A stretch of DNA of 64,000 nt, taken from assembly GCF_000220705.2 (NCBI RefSeq), contig NZ_CP023202.1, forward strand, positions 806,001 through 870,000, written 5' to 3'. Each line of letters starts with the position of its first letter. Within the stretch, counting starts at the first letter, position 1. The notes below the pieces were generated by a model that was not told the origin of the DNA, did not search any database, and saw only the letters and a program-made list of their open reading frames with translations. This DNA comes from Streptomyces xinghaiensis S187. GTDB lineage: Bacteria > Actinomycetota > Actinomycetes > Streptomycetales > Streptomycetaceae. Of this stretch, positions 8,622 to 16,762 are shown piece after piece. The position numbers were made by a program, and so were the translations under genes.

Positions 8622-9152
8622 ATGGCGCTCCTCACCGAGTACAGCACCACAGCCCGCCCCGACCGCCGCATCGTCGAGGTCTACGACGCGGACGCCTATC
8701 TCGGAGATGACGACTCCCTGGCCGCGTCGCGGAGCCGGGTGGTAGCCGGTAACGGCTACCACCTTTACCTCCACAGCCTGCAGGACGACATCCGTGTCCG
8801 CGTCACCCTCCGGATCTGGGACGCACCCCACCCCGTCCCCGAGGATGTGGAAGGGGCCGTCGCCGCGTCCCTGGAGTCGGAAACCGGCATCGTGGTCATC
8901 AGCCAGTTCACCTTCGGACCGGCCGGTGAGATGACCTTGCCCCGCCCGGGCGTATACGAAGGACACGCCTGGTGGACCGGCCGCCGGGCCACCGGCGACT
9001 ACCACACCACGTGCATGCACCGCCGTCTCACCGAGAACTGGGACCGCGATCGCGTCCAGCGAGCATGGCGGGAATGCCCGGTCCAGGAGCAGTACGTGCT
9101 CGACCTCTGGTACACCCGCGAGCCCGAACCCGTCGATGACGGGGACCTGTAA
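8622..9152 (+). CDS. Hypothetical cytoplasmic protein
   Basis: 176 residues, no family recognised. ATG 8622 has GGAAATGG about 9 bases upstream. The protein is mostly short beta-like segments (YHLYLHSLQDDIRVRVTLRIW, then TGIVVISQFTFGP), Trp/Tyr-rich, acidic at the C-terminus, without signal peptide, membrane segment or Cys/His catalytic cluster. The beta-rich, aromatic composition could suit an immunity or ligand-binding protein, but that is only an impression. It is flanked by IS debris upstream and a PTS operon downstream on the other strand, so it stands alone. Confidence 0.65.
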   Translation: MALLTEYSTTARPDRRIVEVYDADAYLGDDDSLAASRSRVVAGNGYHLYLHSLQDDIRVRVTLRIWDAPHPVPEDVEGAVAASLESETGIVVISQFTFGPAGEMTLPRPGVYEGHAWWTGRRATGDYHTTCMHRRLTENWDRDRVQRAWRECPVQEQYVLDLWYTREPEPVDDGDL

Positions 9153-9260
9153 AGCCGCTCGCACCGGGTACGGCCGCGCGAGCGGAACCCCGCCGGATAT
9201 GCACGTACCACATCAACGAGTTCGTCTCCGTTGAGCCAACGCGTTGTTCCTTGACGGCTT

Positions 9261-10115
9261 CTACGTGGCGGTGCCGTTGGCGTCCATGGTCATGCGGGCC
9301 ACGTGGAGTGCCAGGTAGGAGACCTCGTCCTCGCTCAGTTGCTGTCCCAGACGCAGTTCGACGATCGTCGCCAACTGCTGCGCGGTGCGGGTCGCCTCCG
9401 GGTAGTGCTGGCGGATGCCCTTGCCGATCGTGGACTCCTGGCCCTTGAGCTGCTTCTGCTGCTGGATACGCACGAAGAGGTAGCGCACGTGGGTGATGAA
9501 CCGCGCCGCGCCCATGGACGACGTGTCGAAGACGCCCAGGCTGTAGCGCTCCCGCACCACGGCGAGCATCTGCTGGATGACCCCGGTCATCGTGTACGTG
9601 AAGGACAGATCGCCGGAGACGAAGCCCGCGTTGACCAGGTGCAGCGCGAGTGCGGTCGCCTCGGACGCATCCAGCTCCGGGGTCAGGCGCTCGTTGATGG
9701 CGCGCAGCAGGCGCTGCGCCTGGGCGTACTCGGTGGCGTACAGGGTCTGGACCTCGGCGCGCAGCGGGTACTCGATGGCGATACCCCGCGCGGCCCGCTC
9801 CAGCGCGCCGGCGATGTGGTCGGCGACGGCGATGGCGAGGGTGGGGCGGGTGGACTCGCGCTCTTCGATGCCGACCTCGCCGAGAGCGGTCACGACAGCG
9901 TGGAGCACCTCCTCGCTGATGAGAGCGAGAGCCTCGGCCAGGTGATCGGGGTCACGGCCGTCGGCCGGGACGAAGACCCGTTTCACCAGCGCGGCGTCGA
10001 CAGGCTTGCCCTGGCTGGAGCCGAAGCCGATGCCGCGTCCGGTGAGGATGACCTCCTGGCCCTTCTCATCACGTGCGAGGACCACATTGTTGTTGAGGAC
10101 CCGCAGTACCTTCAC
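9261..10115 (-). CDS. BglG/LicT-family PTS-regulated antiterminator
   Basis: 284 residues. Residues 1-55 are the CAT RNA-binding domain (MKVLRVLNNNVVLARDEKG...GRGIGFG), followed by two PRD domains (about 65-170 and 171-284) that carry the His residues phosphorylated by the PTS. The protein binds a RAT sequence in the leader of its target and blocks a terminator. A matching RAT/terminator lies upstream of the adjacent PTS gene. It is encoded 97 bp downstream of that gene on the same strand, so it is likely co-transcribed and autoregulated. Sugar-dependent dephosphorylation of its PRD1 by the permease would activate it (known for the family). Confidence 0.92.
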   Translation of the reverse strand: MKVLRVLNNNVVLARDEKGQEVILTGRGIGFGSSQGKPVDAALVKRVFVPADGRDPDHLAEALALISEEVLHAVVTALGEVGIEERESTRPTLAIAVADHIAGALERAARGIAIEYPLRAEVQTLYATEYAQAQRLLRAINERLTPELDASEATALALHLVNAGFVSGDLSFTYTMTGVIQQMLAVVRERYSLGVFDTSSMGAARFITHVRYLFVRIQQQKQLKGQESTIGKGIRQHYPEATRTAQQLATIVELRLGQQLSEDEVSYLALHVARMTMDANGTAT

Positions 10116-10212
10116 CGCCGTCCCCCTCCTGTCCGTGCCCCGTCCTGCGTCTTCCGGTCCGGCGCGCCCATCATGCCAAGGGGCGTGCGCGCGCCGGACC
10201 GGCGGCGGGACA

Positions 10213-12399
10213 TCACCGCCGTACGGTCACCACGAGGTCACCGGCGGTGACGTCCTGCCCGGTGTGCGGCTCCACCGCGGCGAGATCCGCGGTGTTCAGG
10301 ACGGTCATGAGGGTGACGGTCGGGTGGTTCGCGGCGCGTACGGCGTCGAGGTCGACCTCGGCCAGGAGGTCACCGGAGCTGACCCGCCGGCCGGGCGCGA
10401 CGTGCACGTCGAAGCCCTCGCCCTGCATCTGTACCGTGTCGATGCCGATGTGGATGAGCACCTCGACGCCGTGCGGGGTGCGGATGCCGAAGGCGTGGCC
10501 GGTGTCCGCGACGGTGATCAGCTCGCCGTCGACCGGGGCGACGATACGGCCGTCAGCCGGCTCGATGCCCACGCCCTCACCGAGCGCCCGGGAGGAGAAG
10601 ACCGGGTCCTCGACCGTGTCGAGGCCGGTCACGCGGCCCGCGACCGGCGCGCGGAGGGCGATGCTGTTCGCGGCGGCGGGAGCGCCGGAAGCGATGCCGG
10701 TGGGTGCGCCGGAAGCGGTGCCGGTGGCGGGGCCCGTGGCATCGGCGGTGGCTTCCGCGTACGCGGCGCCGACGGTGACCAGTTCACGGTCGTCGGCCGC
10801 TGCGGTCTCACGGTGGGTGTCTGTGTCTGTGTCTGTGTCGGTGTCGGTGCCGGTGGCCCCACCGCGGGCGGCGGCCTCGGCGGCGTCACGCTCGGCGTTG
10901 GCCTGGGCGCGCTCCTCGCGAGTGCGGTAGTCGGAGAAGTAGACGAGCACCATCGCGGTGACGAAGGCCGCCGTGATCGCGATGAGGTAGACGCCCACCG
11001 GAGAGAAGACCGGGATGGTCAGCACAGAGGTGAAGGCGAATACCTCGGTGTCCACGCCGCCCAGGACGCCCACGATCACACCGCCCACCAGGCAGCCCAC
11101 GAGCATGCGCGGGTATATCCGCTTGAAGCGCAGGTGGATGCCGTACAGCGACGGTTCGGAGATGCCGCCGAACAGGCCCGCGGCCAGGGCGCCGGTGGCG
11201 GTCTGGCGCATGAGCGGCTCGCGGTGGCGGATCGAGAGCAGCAGTACGCCCGCGGTCGCACCGAAGCAGGCGAAGTTCCAGGCGCCCATCGGGCCCTGGA
11301 TGAAGTCGTAGCCGATGGTGTTGATGTTCTGGAGCATCAGCGCGTTCAGCGGCCAGTGCAGGCCCAGCGGCACCAGGAACGGGTACAGCAGCGGAATGAA
11401 GATCGCGAAGACGAGCGGGGCGTTGCCGTTCAGCCAGGCCAGGCCCTCCCCGATGCCGTTGCCGGCCCAGACCCCCAGGGGGCCGACGAGAAAGGCGGTC
11501 ACCGGGATCGTGATCAGCATGCTGAAGAACGGCACGAAGACCAGCTGGATGTTCTCGGGGAACACGCGCTGCAGACCCTTGTAGACCAGGGCGAGCAGGG
11601 CGGCCATCAGCAGCGGTACGAACACCTGGCCGCCATAGTCGTTGAGCTGGAGCGGCAGGCCGAAGACGTCCGCCACGCACTGCTGAGTGCCCAGCGTGGC
11701 GTTGGTGGAGCAGGTGACGCCCGGGATGCCGGAGTCGGGGTTGAGCATCCCCGTGAAGTTCGGGGTCATCACCGCGGCCATCACCGTGGCGCCCACCCAC
11801 GGATCGATCTGCAGCTTCTTGGCCGCGTTGTAGGCGACCATGATCGGCAGGAAGTACAGCACCGAGCGCCACATCGCGTCGACGAACACCCAGGTGGCCG
11901 ACTTGTCCTCGGCACGGAAGTCGACCACGCCGAGGGCATCCAGGACCGAGGCGATCGCGATGATCAGCGAAGCGCCCAGCAGCACGCCGAGCAGCGGGCG
12001 GAACGAGTCGGAGAGGTACTCGAAGAAGTTGTCGAGCCAGGCGAAGCGGCCCCGGCTCTTGGCGCGAACCGCGGCCTTGACCTCCGCGTCGGACTGCGGG
12101 CGCGCCGCGCCGGAGCGGCTCATCGACGGCAAGTTGATGATCTTGGCGTGGACGTTCGCGACGGCGCCGCCGATCACGATCTGGAAGCGGTCTCCGGACT
12201 GCGGCACCGTGCCCATGACGCCGTCGAGGGCGTCGAGCGCGGCCTGGTCGACCTTGCCGCCGTCGTGGAGCTGGAAGCGCAGCCGCGTCGCGCAGTGTGT
12301 GAGGCTCTCGATGTTCTCCGCTCCACCGACGTCACGGAGGATCTCCTCCGCCAGCCCGTCGATCCCCGGTGCGGGTGTGTTCACGATGCGTTCCTGCAT
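10213..12399 (-). CDS. Beta-glucoside-type PTS permease, EIIBCA
   Basis: 728 residues from ATG 12399, which has GGCAGGG upstream; the frame is open much further, into the leader RNA. The EIIB domain (1-90) has phosphocysteine C36 in LTHCATRLRF. EIIC (about 110-470) has multiple membrane helices and the sugar-site block GGISEPSLYG. EIIA (about 575-728) has the active histidine at about H650 in VLIHIGIDTV, with a second His in TGHAFGI. B-C-A order and sequence place it in the BglF/glucose-glucoside family. An Asp-Thr repeat linker joins C and A. It phosphorylates an incoming sugar, probably a beta-glucoside, using HPr. Expression is set by the RAT leader. Confidence 0.93.
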   Translation of the reverse strand: MQERIVNTPAPGIDGLAEEILRDVGGAENIESLTHCATRLRFQLHDGGKVDQAALDALDGVMGTVPQSGDRFQIVIGGAVANVHAKIINLPSMSRSGAARPQSDAEVKAAVRAKSRGRFAWLDNFFEYLSDSFRPLLGVLLGASLIIAIASVLDALGVVDFRAEDKSATWVFVDAMWRSVLYFLPIMVAYNAAKKLQIDPWVGATVMAAVMTPNFTGMLNPDSGIPGVTCSTNATLGTQQCVADVFGLPLQLNDYGGQVFVPLLMAALLALVYKGLQRVFPENIQLVFVPFFSMLITIPVTAFLVGPLGVWAGNGIGEGLAWLNGNAPLVFAIFIPLLYPFLVPLGLHWPLNALMLQNINTIGYDFIQGPMGAWNFACFGATAGVLLLSIRHREPLMRQTATGALAAGLFGGISEPSLYGIHLRFKRIYPRMLVGCLVGGVIVGVLGGVDTEVFAFTSVLTIPVFSPVGVYLIAITAAFVTAMVLVYFSDYRTREERAQANAERDAAEAAARGGATGTDTDTDTDTDTHRETAAADDRELVTVGAAYAEATADATGPATGTASGAPTGIASGAPAAANSIALRAPVAGRVTGLDTVEDPVFSSRALGEGVGIEPADGRIVAPVDGELITVADTGHAFGIRTPHGVEVLIHIGIDTVQMQGEGFDVHVAPGRRVSSGDLLAEVDLDAVRAANHPTVTLMTVLNTADLAAVEPHTGQDVTAGDLVVTVRR
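10817..10850. repeat. 6-bp microsatellite encoding a (Asp-Thr)n linker
   Basis: CTGTGT units with late CGGTGT/CGGTGC variants. On the coding (minus) strand they give an alternating Thr-Asp stretch in the EIIC-EIIA linker. Copy number changes of six bases keep the frame, so linker length can vary between strains. Confidence 0.85.
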
Positions 12400-12458
12400 C
12401 CCTGATCCCTGCCGTCCTGCGTAGGTCCGCGATCTCTCCCGCCCGGGTTCAGGCAACG

Positions 12459-12498
12459 AAAAAGGCCTGGGTCGCGCACGCGGCGCTACCCAGGCCTT
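12459..12498 (-). terminator. Leader intrinsic terminator of the PTS operon
   Basis: On the minus strand AAGGCCTGGGT and ACCCAGGCCTT (12488-12498 and 12462-12472) form an 11-bp stem with a 15-base loop, followed directly by TTTTT (12459-12463). Such T-tailed terminators are rare in streptomycetes. It ends 60 bases before the PTS start and overlaps the RAT 3' half, so the two are mutually exclusive. Confidence 0.85.
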
Positions 12499-12573
12499 GC
12501 CTCTCCTCAAGCGGTACACCGCCGTGGCGTCGCGCGAGGCGACGACGGTGGTGTCCTCGGAGAGTAACAACCC
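12493..12573 (-). promoter_or_regulatory. RAT antiterminator for the BglG/LicT protein, with inserted hairpin
   Basis: The minus strand has the 5' RAT block GGGTTGTTACTC (12573-12562) and the 3' block AGGCAAGGCC (12502-12493), close to the known RAT ends GGATTGTTACTG and AGGCAAAACC. They are joined by CTCTCC/GGAGAG pairing. Between them, instead of a few bases, lies an extra hairpin (12516-12554) with a nearly perfect stem of about 15 bp. The 3' block is also the left arm of the terminator. Confidence 0.8.
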
Positions 12574-12597
12574 TGCGATCGAGATCGATCGTCCACA

Positions 12598-12625
12598 ACT
12601 GTAGCACCGGGCGGGACCGGTCCCA
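12598..12625 (-). promoter_or_regulatory. Candidate promoter of the PTS operon
   Basis: Minus strand TGGGAC (12620-12625) and TACAGT (12598-12603) with a 16-base spacer, just upstream of the RAT. It would give a transcript starting near 12590, carrying the whole leader. Confidence 0.4.
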
Positions 12626-12673
12626 CCGCGACCGGTTCCACGACGGCCCGGAACAGGGCCCGGGTAAGCGCGC

Positions 12674-12820
12674 TCAGCCCGCCGGTTCGTCGAGCAGACG
12701 GGCGAGACGGGCGGGCGCCTCCAGGTGGACGAGACTTGCGTGGCCGACAGCCATGGCGATTCGTGAGGCCGGCAGTTCTTCCGCTCGGCGCTCGACGGCG
12801 GTCCGAACAGATGGGCGCGG
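12674..12820 (-). pseudogene. C-terminal remnant of an alpha/beta hydrolase
   Basis: A minus frame ending at TGA 12674-12676 reads RRAEELPASRIAMAV, GHASLVHLEAPARLARLLDE. The GHxxxxHLEAP pattern is the catalytic-His end of alpha/beta hydrolases. Upstream the frame degenerates and no nucleophile elbow exists. It lies between the PTS leader and the FAD monooxygenase. 12821-13029 holds nothing else. Confidence 0.55.
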
Positions 12821-13029
12821 GAGGCGGCCCGGGGCCCAACCCGCCGGAACCGGCCCGCGATCCGGGCATGACCCGGTGGAACATCGCCCGCCGGCGGGCA
12901 GGGTCCGCGCGGTGGCCCGCGGGCCACCGCACGATCTCCAGGAGTCCGCACGAACCCCCGGTGATCACGCGGTGGCCGTATCCGTTCCCAGCCGGGTCCG
13001 CGACAAGATCGCGAAGCCGGACCGGAGTA

Positions 13030-14256
13030 CTAAGCCGCTTCCTGCCGGGTTGTGCCGGGCTGTTCGTCGTTCCCGACGCGGGGTTCGGCGGCCCTTGCCG
13101 CCTTCCTCCGCCTCACGTTGAGAGCGACCCGTAAGAGGCCGGAACGCATTCCCTCCGCCAGCCGGCCGGAGGGAACGAACATCTGCTGCTTGAGGCGGGC
13201 GACGCGCTGGTTCTTGGTGATGAAGGGACGCAGCCCGTCCTCCCAGGCCGACAGGGCCGCATCGGGATCGTCCGGGTGCTCTCGCAGAGCCGTCCCCAGT
13301 TCCGCGCCGCCGTGCAGCGAGGCCGTGGCACCCATCCCCGAGTACAGGTTCAGGCACCAGGCCGCATCGCCGAGGAGCACGACGCGCCCCTTGCTCCACC
13401 GGGGCATCTTCACCTGGTGGACCGAGTCGAAGAGGAACTCCGGGGCCTGTTGCAGCGAGTCCAGCGCGTGCCGCACCACAGGGTCGTCCATCCCGGTGAA
13501 CGCCTCACCGATGCGCTCGACGGGGGTCCCGGTGAACTGCGCCTCGATGTCATCGGTCCGATAGGTCAGCAGCGCGGTGGGGGGTCGGTCGGCGAACCCG
13601 AACACCCAGGCTGCCCGCCCGGCCCGAGCGCTGATCACGCTGTCCTGGGCTTCGAAGGACGGCACCTGCTGCTGCATCTCGAAGGCACAGATCATCGCCC
13701 CCCACTTCGTCATGTAGTCCTCGTGTGGACCGAAGGCCAGCCGGCGCACAGTGGAGCGCAGGCCGTCCGCACCGACGACCAGGTCGAACGTCTCCCGGTA
13801 GCGCCCGCCGCCGCCGGGCTTCTCCAGCAGGACGTCCACCCCGGTGCCGCTCCCGGTGATCTCCACGGGCACGGTCCCGAGACGCACCTCGATACGGTGG
13901 CCTTCTTCCCCCGCTCCGACCACGCTCTGCCAGAGCGCCTCCTCGATATCTCCGCGGAGCACCGCCGCGGGCCGACCTGGCTGGTCCAGGAATCCCAGGG
14001 CCCGCTCACGCTTCCCACGGCGGCTCAGGGACCATGTGTCCCCGCCGCCCACGGGGTTACGGGTGTGCAGGTATGTGTCGATCTCCAGGCCGGCGGCCGC
14101 TTGCAGGCCCTCGGGAAACAGCCCGATGAAGTAGCCGCCCGTGCGGCGCTCGGGGGAACGCTCGATCACCACGGCCTCCCACCCCGCCCGGCGCATTCCG
14201 ATCGCCGCGGCCATACCCGCGATACCCAGCCCCACCACCAGAGCACGCTTCGCCAT
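13030..14256 (-). CDS. FAD-dependent monooxygenase (PHBH/TetX fold)
   Basis: 408 residues from ATG 14256 with GGAGGAATC directly upstream; the frame continues further 5' but this start is clear. The FAD-binding GLGIAG is at 9-14, the second FAD motif is VVGADGLRSTVRR (about 165-178), and the GD motif is GRVVLLGDAAW (about 285-295). These three mark class A flavin monooxygenases, which hydroxylate aromatic or antibiotic substrates using NAD(P)H. The close relatives I recall are annotated as FAD-dependent oxidoreductases beside TetR regulators. It is divergent from the hydrolase/MFS operon and shares operator-like sites with it, so it probably acts on the same inducing compound. Substrate unknown. 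Confidence 0.9.
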   Translation of the reverse strand: MAKRALVVGLGIAGMAAAIGMRRAGWEAVVIERSPERRTGGYFIGLFPEGLQAAAGLEIDTYLHTRNPVGGGDTWSLSRRGKRERALGFLDQPGRPAAVLRGDIEEALWQSVVGAGEEGHRIEVRLGTVPVEITGSGTGVDVLLEKPGGGGRYRETFDLVVGADGLRSTVRRLAFGPHEDYMTKWGAMICAFEMQQQVPSFEAQDSVISARAGRAAWVFGFADRPPTALLTYRTDDIEAQFTGTPVERIGEAFTGMDDPVVRHALDSLQQAPEFLFDSVHQVKMPRWSKGRVVLLGDAAWCLNLYSGMGATASLHGGAELGTALREHPDDPDAALSAWEDGLRPFITKNQRVARLKQQMFVPSGRLAEGMRSGLLRVALNVRRRKAARAAEPRVGNDEQPGTTRQEAA

Positions 14257-14274
14257 GATTCCTCCAGTTTCGGT

Positions 14275-14307
14275 GACCATCCGTCGCAACAGATGCGACG
14301 GATGGTC
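14275..14307 (-). promoter_or_regulatory. 14-bp perfect leader hairpin before the FAD monooxygenase
   Basis: GACCATCCGTCGCA (14275-14288) and TGCGACGGATGGTC (14294-14307) are perfectly complementary with a 5-base loop, 18 bases upstream of the start codon and just before its ribosome site. It has no T-run, so a regulatory RNA stem or a second DNA-binding dyad is more likely than a terminator. Confidence 0.6.
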
Positions 14308-14398
14308 GTCACATGTCTCTTCCGGGCTCACCGTGTCGCTCGCCCTCCTGCCGTGGTGTCTCTGCCGTCGCGGCCCGCCGTTCAGGACCGGCTTGACT

Positions 14399-14449
14399 CC
14401 TTAACTTTGTTCGGGCAGTGTCCTCTTTATAACATGAACTTAGTTCAGG
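14399..14449. promoter_or_regulatory. Two TetR-type operators in the divergent spacer
   Basis: CCTTAACTTTGTTCGGG (14399-14415) and CATGAACTTAGTTCAGG (14433-14449). Read in one direction both fit CNTGAAC-N3-GTTNAGG, the same 17-bp form found twice around the tetR start at 19.1 kb. The second copy lies 15 bases before the hydrolase ATG, where bound repressor would block initiation. Confidence 0.7.
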
Positions 14450-14464
14450 ACGGGGAGGATTCTC

Positions 14465-15223
14465 ATGCCTGCTGTCTTTGTCCACGGTGTCCCCGAGACC
14501 GGCGCGCTCTGGAACGGGGTGCGTGCGCACCTGAGGGAGGGCACGGAGTCGGTGGCGCTCGGCCTGCCCGGGTTCGGGACCGCGCGGCCCGCGGGATTCG
14601 AAGCGACCAAGGACGCCTATGCGGCCTGGCTTGCCGGCCGGTTACGCGGCTTCGACGGCCCGGTCGATGTGGTCGGGCACGACTGGGGGTCCGGGATCGT
14701 GCTGCGCGCGGTCACGGCGCTGGACGTGCGGGTGCGCAGCTGGGCCGTGGATGTCGGTGCCGTGTTCCACGCCGACTACACCTGGCACGAGATGGGCCGG
14801 GTGTGGCAGACGCCCGGCCGTGGTGAGGAGTGGATGACGGACCTGGTGGCCGGGAGGATGTCCGGGCCCTTCTCCCTCGGCGGTCTGCTGCGGTCGGCCG
14901 GCGCGCCCGACGACGATGCCGCGGCGATGGAGGCGGGCCAGGACGCGACGATGTGTGGTTGCATCCTCGACCTCTACCGCTCGGCGCAGCCCAACGCGTA
15001 TGCCGACTGGGGTCCGGAGCTTTCCCGGCCGGCGCCCGCTCCCGGGCTCGTGCTGCAGCCGACGGCCGACGGCTTCGACGCATCGGCCGCCTCCTCCGAG
15101 GTCGCTGCCCTTCTGGGGGCCCGGACCGCCGAGCTGGAGGGCTTGGGGCACTGGTGGATGCTGCAGGATCCGGCTGCCGCGGCAGCGGAACTGCGCTCCT
15201 TCTGGGCGACGCTCAACTCGTGA
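14465..15223 (+). CDS. Alpha/beta hydrolase with Asp nucleophile (dehalogenase/epoxide-hydrolase type)
   Basis: 252 residues; ATG 14465 has GGGGAGGA 6-13 bases upstream. The oxyanion motif is FVHGVPETG. The nucleophile elbow is VVGHDWGS, where D73 replaces the Ser of esterases; this is the arrangement of haloalkane dehalogenases and epoxide hydrolases. The catalytic His is H229 in GLGHWWM. It is the first gene of an operon with an overlapping MFS gene (GTGA, 15220-15223). With the divergent flavin monooxygenase it would suit oxidation followed by hydrolysis of a xenobiotic or antibiotic. That pathway is inferred. Confidence 0.88.
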   Translation: MPAVFVHGVPETGALWNGVRAHLREGTESVALGLPGFGTARPAGFEATKDAYAAWLAGRLRGFDGPVDVVGHDWGSGIVLRAVTALDVRVRSWAVDVGAVFHADYTWHEMGRVWQTPGRGEEWMTDLVAGRMSGPFSLGGLLRSAGAPDDDAAAMEAGQDATMCGCILDLYRSAQPNAYADWGPELSRPAPAPGLVLQPTADGFDASAASSEVAALLGARTAELEGLGHWWMLQDPAAAAAELRSFWATLNS

Positions 15224-16716
15224 GCGTCGCCCAGGAATCCGCGTCCCGTCCGTCCGGCGCAGGTGTACGTGCGGCGGACGGACATGACGGCGCAGCGCGG
15301 CTGGACGCCCGCGAGCGCGCCGTGATCGGGGTGCTGCTGGTCTCCACCTTCGTCGTGGTCCTCAACGAGACGGTGATGAGCGTTGCGCTGCCGGTGCTCA
15401 TGGCCGATCTGCGGATCGAGGCGAGCGTGGGCCAGTGGCTGACCGCCGGTTTTCTGCTCACGATGGCCGTGGTCGTCCCGGTCACCGGTTTCCTGATCCG
15501 CCGAGTGCCCACGCGCAGACTGTTCGCCACGGCGATGGTCCTGTTCAGCGCGGGCACCCTGCTGGCGGCGCTCGCGCCGGGCTTCGGTGTGCTGCTGACG
15601 GGCCGCGTGGTGCAAGCCGGCGGTACGGCGATCATGATGCCGTTGCTGATGACGACGGTGATGACGCTCGTTCCGCCGGCCCGCCGGGGCGCGCTGATGG
15701 GCAACATCTCGGTCGTGATCTCGGTCGCCCCCGCGACAGGCCCCACGGTATCGGGCGTCATCCTGGACCTGTTCAGCTGGCGGTACATCTTCTGGCTCGT
15801 CCTGCCGGTGGCCCTCTGCACCCTGGTGCTGGGCCTGTGGCGGGTCACGGACATCGGCGAGACCGCTTCCGCCTCGATCGACGTGGCCTCGGTGGCACTT
15901 TCCGCGCTCGGCTTCGGCGGGCTCGTCTACGGACTCAGCAGCATCGGACACTCCACCGGTACCACCTCGCCCCTGGTGGCATGGGGTGCCGTCGGAGCCG
16001 GCTCGGTGGCGTTGGTGACGTTCGTGTTCCGGCAACTGGTCCTGCAGCGCACCGGTCGTGCACTGCTGGATCTGCGCCCGTTCACCAAGCCGGCGTTCAC
16101 CGTGGCGACCGTGGTGATGATGCTGATGATGGCCACCCTGCTGGGCACGGTCGTGCTGCTGCCGATCTACCTGCAGGACGTGCTGGAGCTTCAGCCACTC
16201 ACCACGGGCCTTGTGCTCCTGCCGGGTGGTGTCCTCATGGGCGTGCTCGCGCCGGTGGTGGGCCGGCTGTACGACCGGCTGGGAGCGCGGGCACTGCTGG
16301 TACCCGGGACCATCGCAGCCAGTTCGGCTCTGTGGCTCATGACGTTGTTCACGAGCGACAGTTCCCTCGTGCGGGTGGTGAGCTCCCACCTGCTGCTGTC
16401 GGTGGGACTGGCGCTGGTGTTCACGCCGCTGTTCACCGCGGGCCTGGGGGCGGTCGAGCCCGCTCTCTACTCCTATGGCAGCGCGATCTTCGGCACCGCT
16501 CAGCAGCTGGCCGGCGCAGCCGGGGTGGCACTGCTGGTCAGCGTCATGTCGGCACGCTCCTCCGCCGTCGCAGCCGTAGGACTGCCGCCGTTGGAGCAGA
16601 CCGCGGGCGGCGTCCACGCCGCGTTCCAGGTCGCCGCCGCGCTGTCGCTGGCCGCGATCGCCGGCGCCTTCTTCATCCACCGGGCGCCCTCCGATGAGAC
16701 GCCTGCGGCGCACTGA
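15220..16716 (+). CDS. MFS exporter, DHA2 (14-TM, EmrB/QacA) family
   Basis: 498 residues from GTG 15220, which overlaps the hydrolase stop in GTGA; no better start exists and the first membrane segment begins about residue 30 (VIGVLLVSTFVVVLNETVM). The N-E-T-V pattern in TM1, the WLTAGFLLTMAVVVPVTGFL of TM2 and a TM5 motif C (VAPATGPTVSG) are typical of DHA2 drug:proton antiporters. It is translationally coupled to the hydrolase and followed 46 bp later by a second MFS gene. It likely expels the compound sensed by the TetR protein. Confidence 0.92.
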   Translation: MSVAQESASRPSGAGVRAADGHDGAARLDARERAVIGVLLVSTFVVVLNETVMSVALPVLMADLRIEASVGQWLTAGFLLTMAVVVPVTGFLIRRVPTRRLFATAMVLFSAGTLLAALAPGFGVLLTGRVVQAGGTAIMMPLLMTTVMTLVPPARRGALMGNISVVISVAPATGPTVSGVILDLFSWRYIFWLVLPVALCTLVLGLWRVTDIGETASASIDVASVALSALGFGGLVYGLSSIGHSTGTTSPLVAWGAVGAGSVALVTFVFRQLVLQRTGRALLDLRPFTKPAFTVATVVMMLMMATLLGTVVLLPIYLQDVLELQPLTTGLVLLPGGVLMGVLAPVVGRLYDRLGARALLVPGTIAASSALWLMTLFTSDSSLVRVVSSHLLLSVGLALVFTPLFTAGLGAVEPALYSYGSAIFGTAQQLAGAAGVALLVSVMSARSSAVAAVGLPPLEQTAGGVHAAFQVAAALSLAAIAGAFFIHRAPSDETPAAH

Positions 16717-16762
16717 CAGCAAAGCAACGGGCCATGTCCGTTCTTCTCAGAGAAGAGAATCC

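Noticed and set aside
12399..12951. 184-codon N-terminal extension of the PTS protein
   Set aside because: The extension covers the RAT and terminator. EIIB homology starts right after ATG 12399, which has a ribosome site.
14309..14331. Upstream start for the FAD monooxygenase
   Set aside because: It would begin before the leader hairpin. The GGAGGAATC-ATG at 14256 directly precedes the FAD motif.
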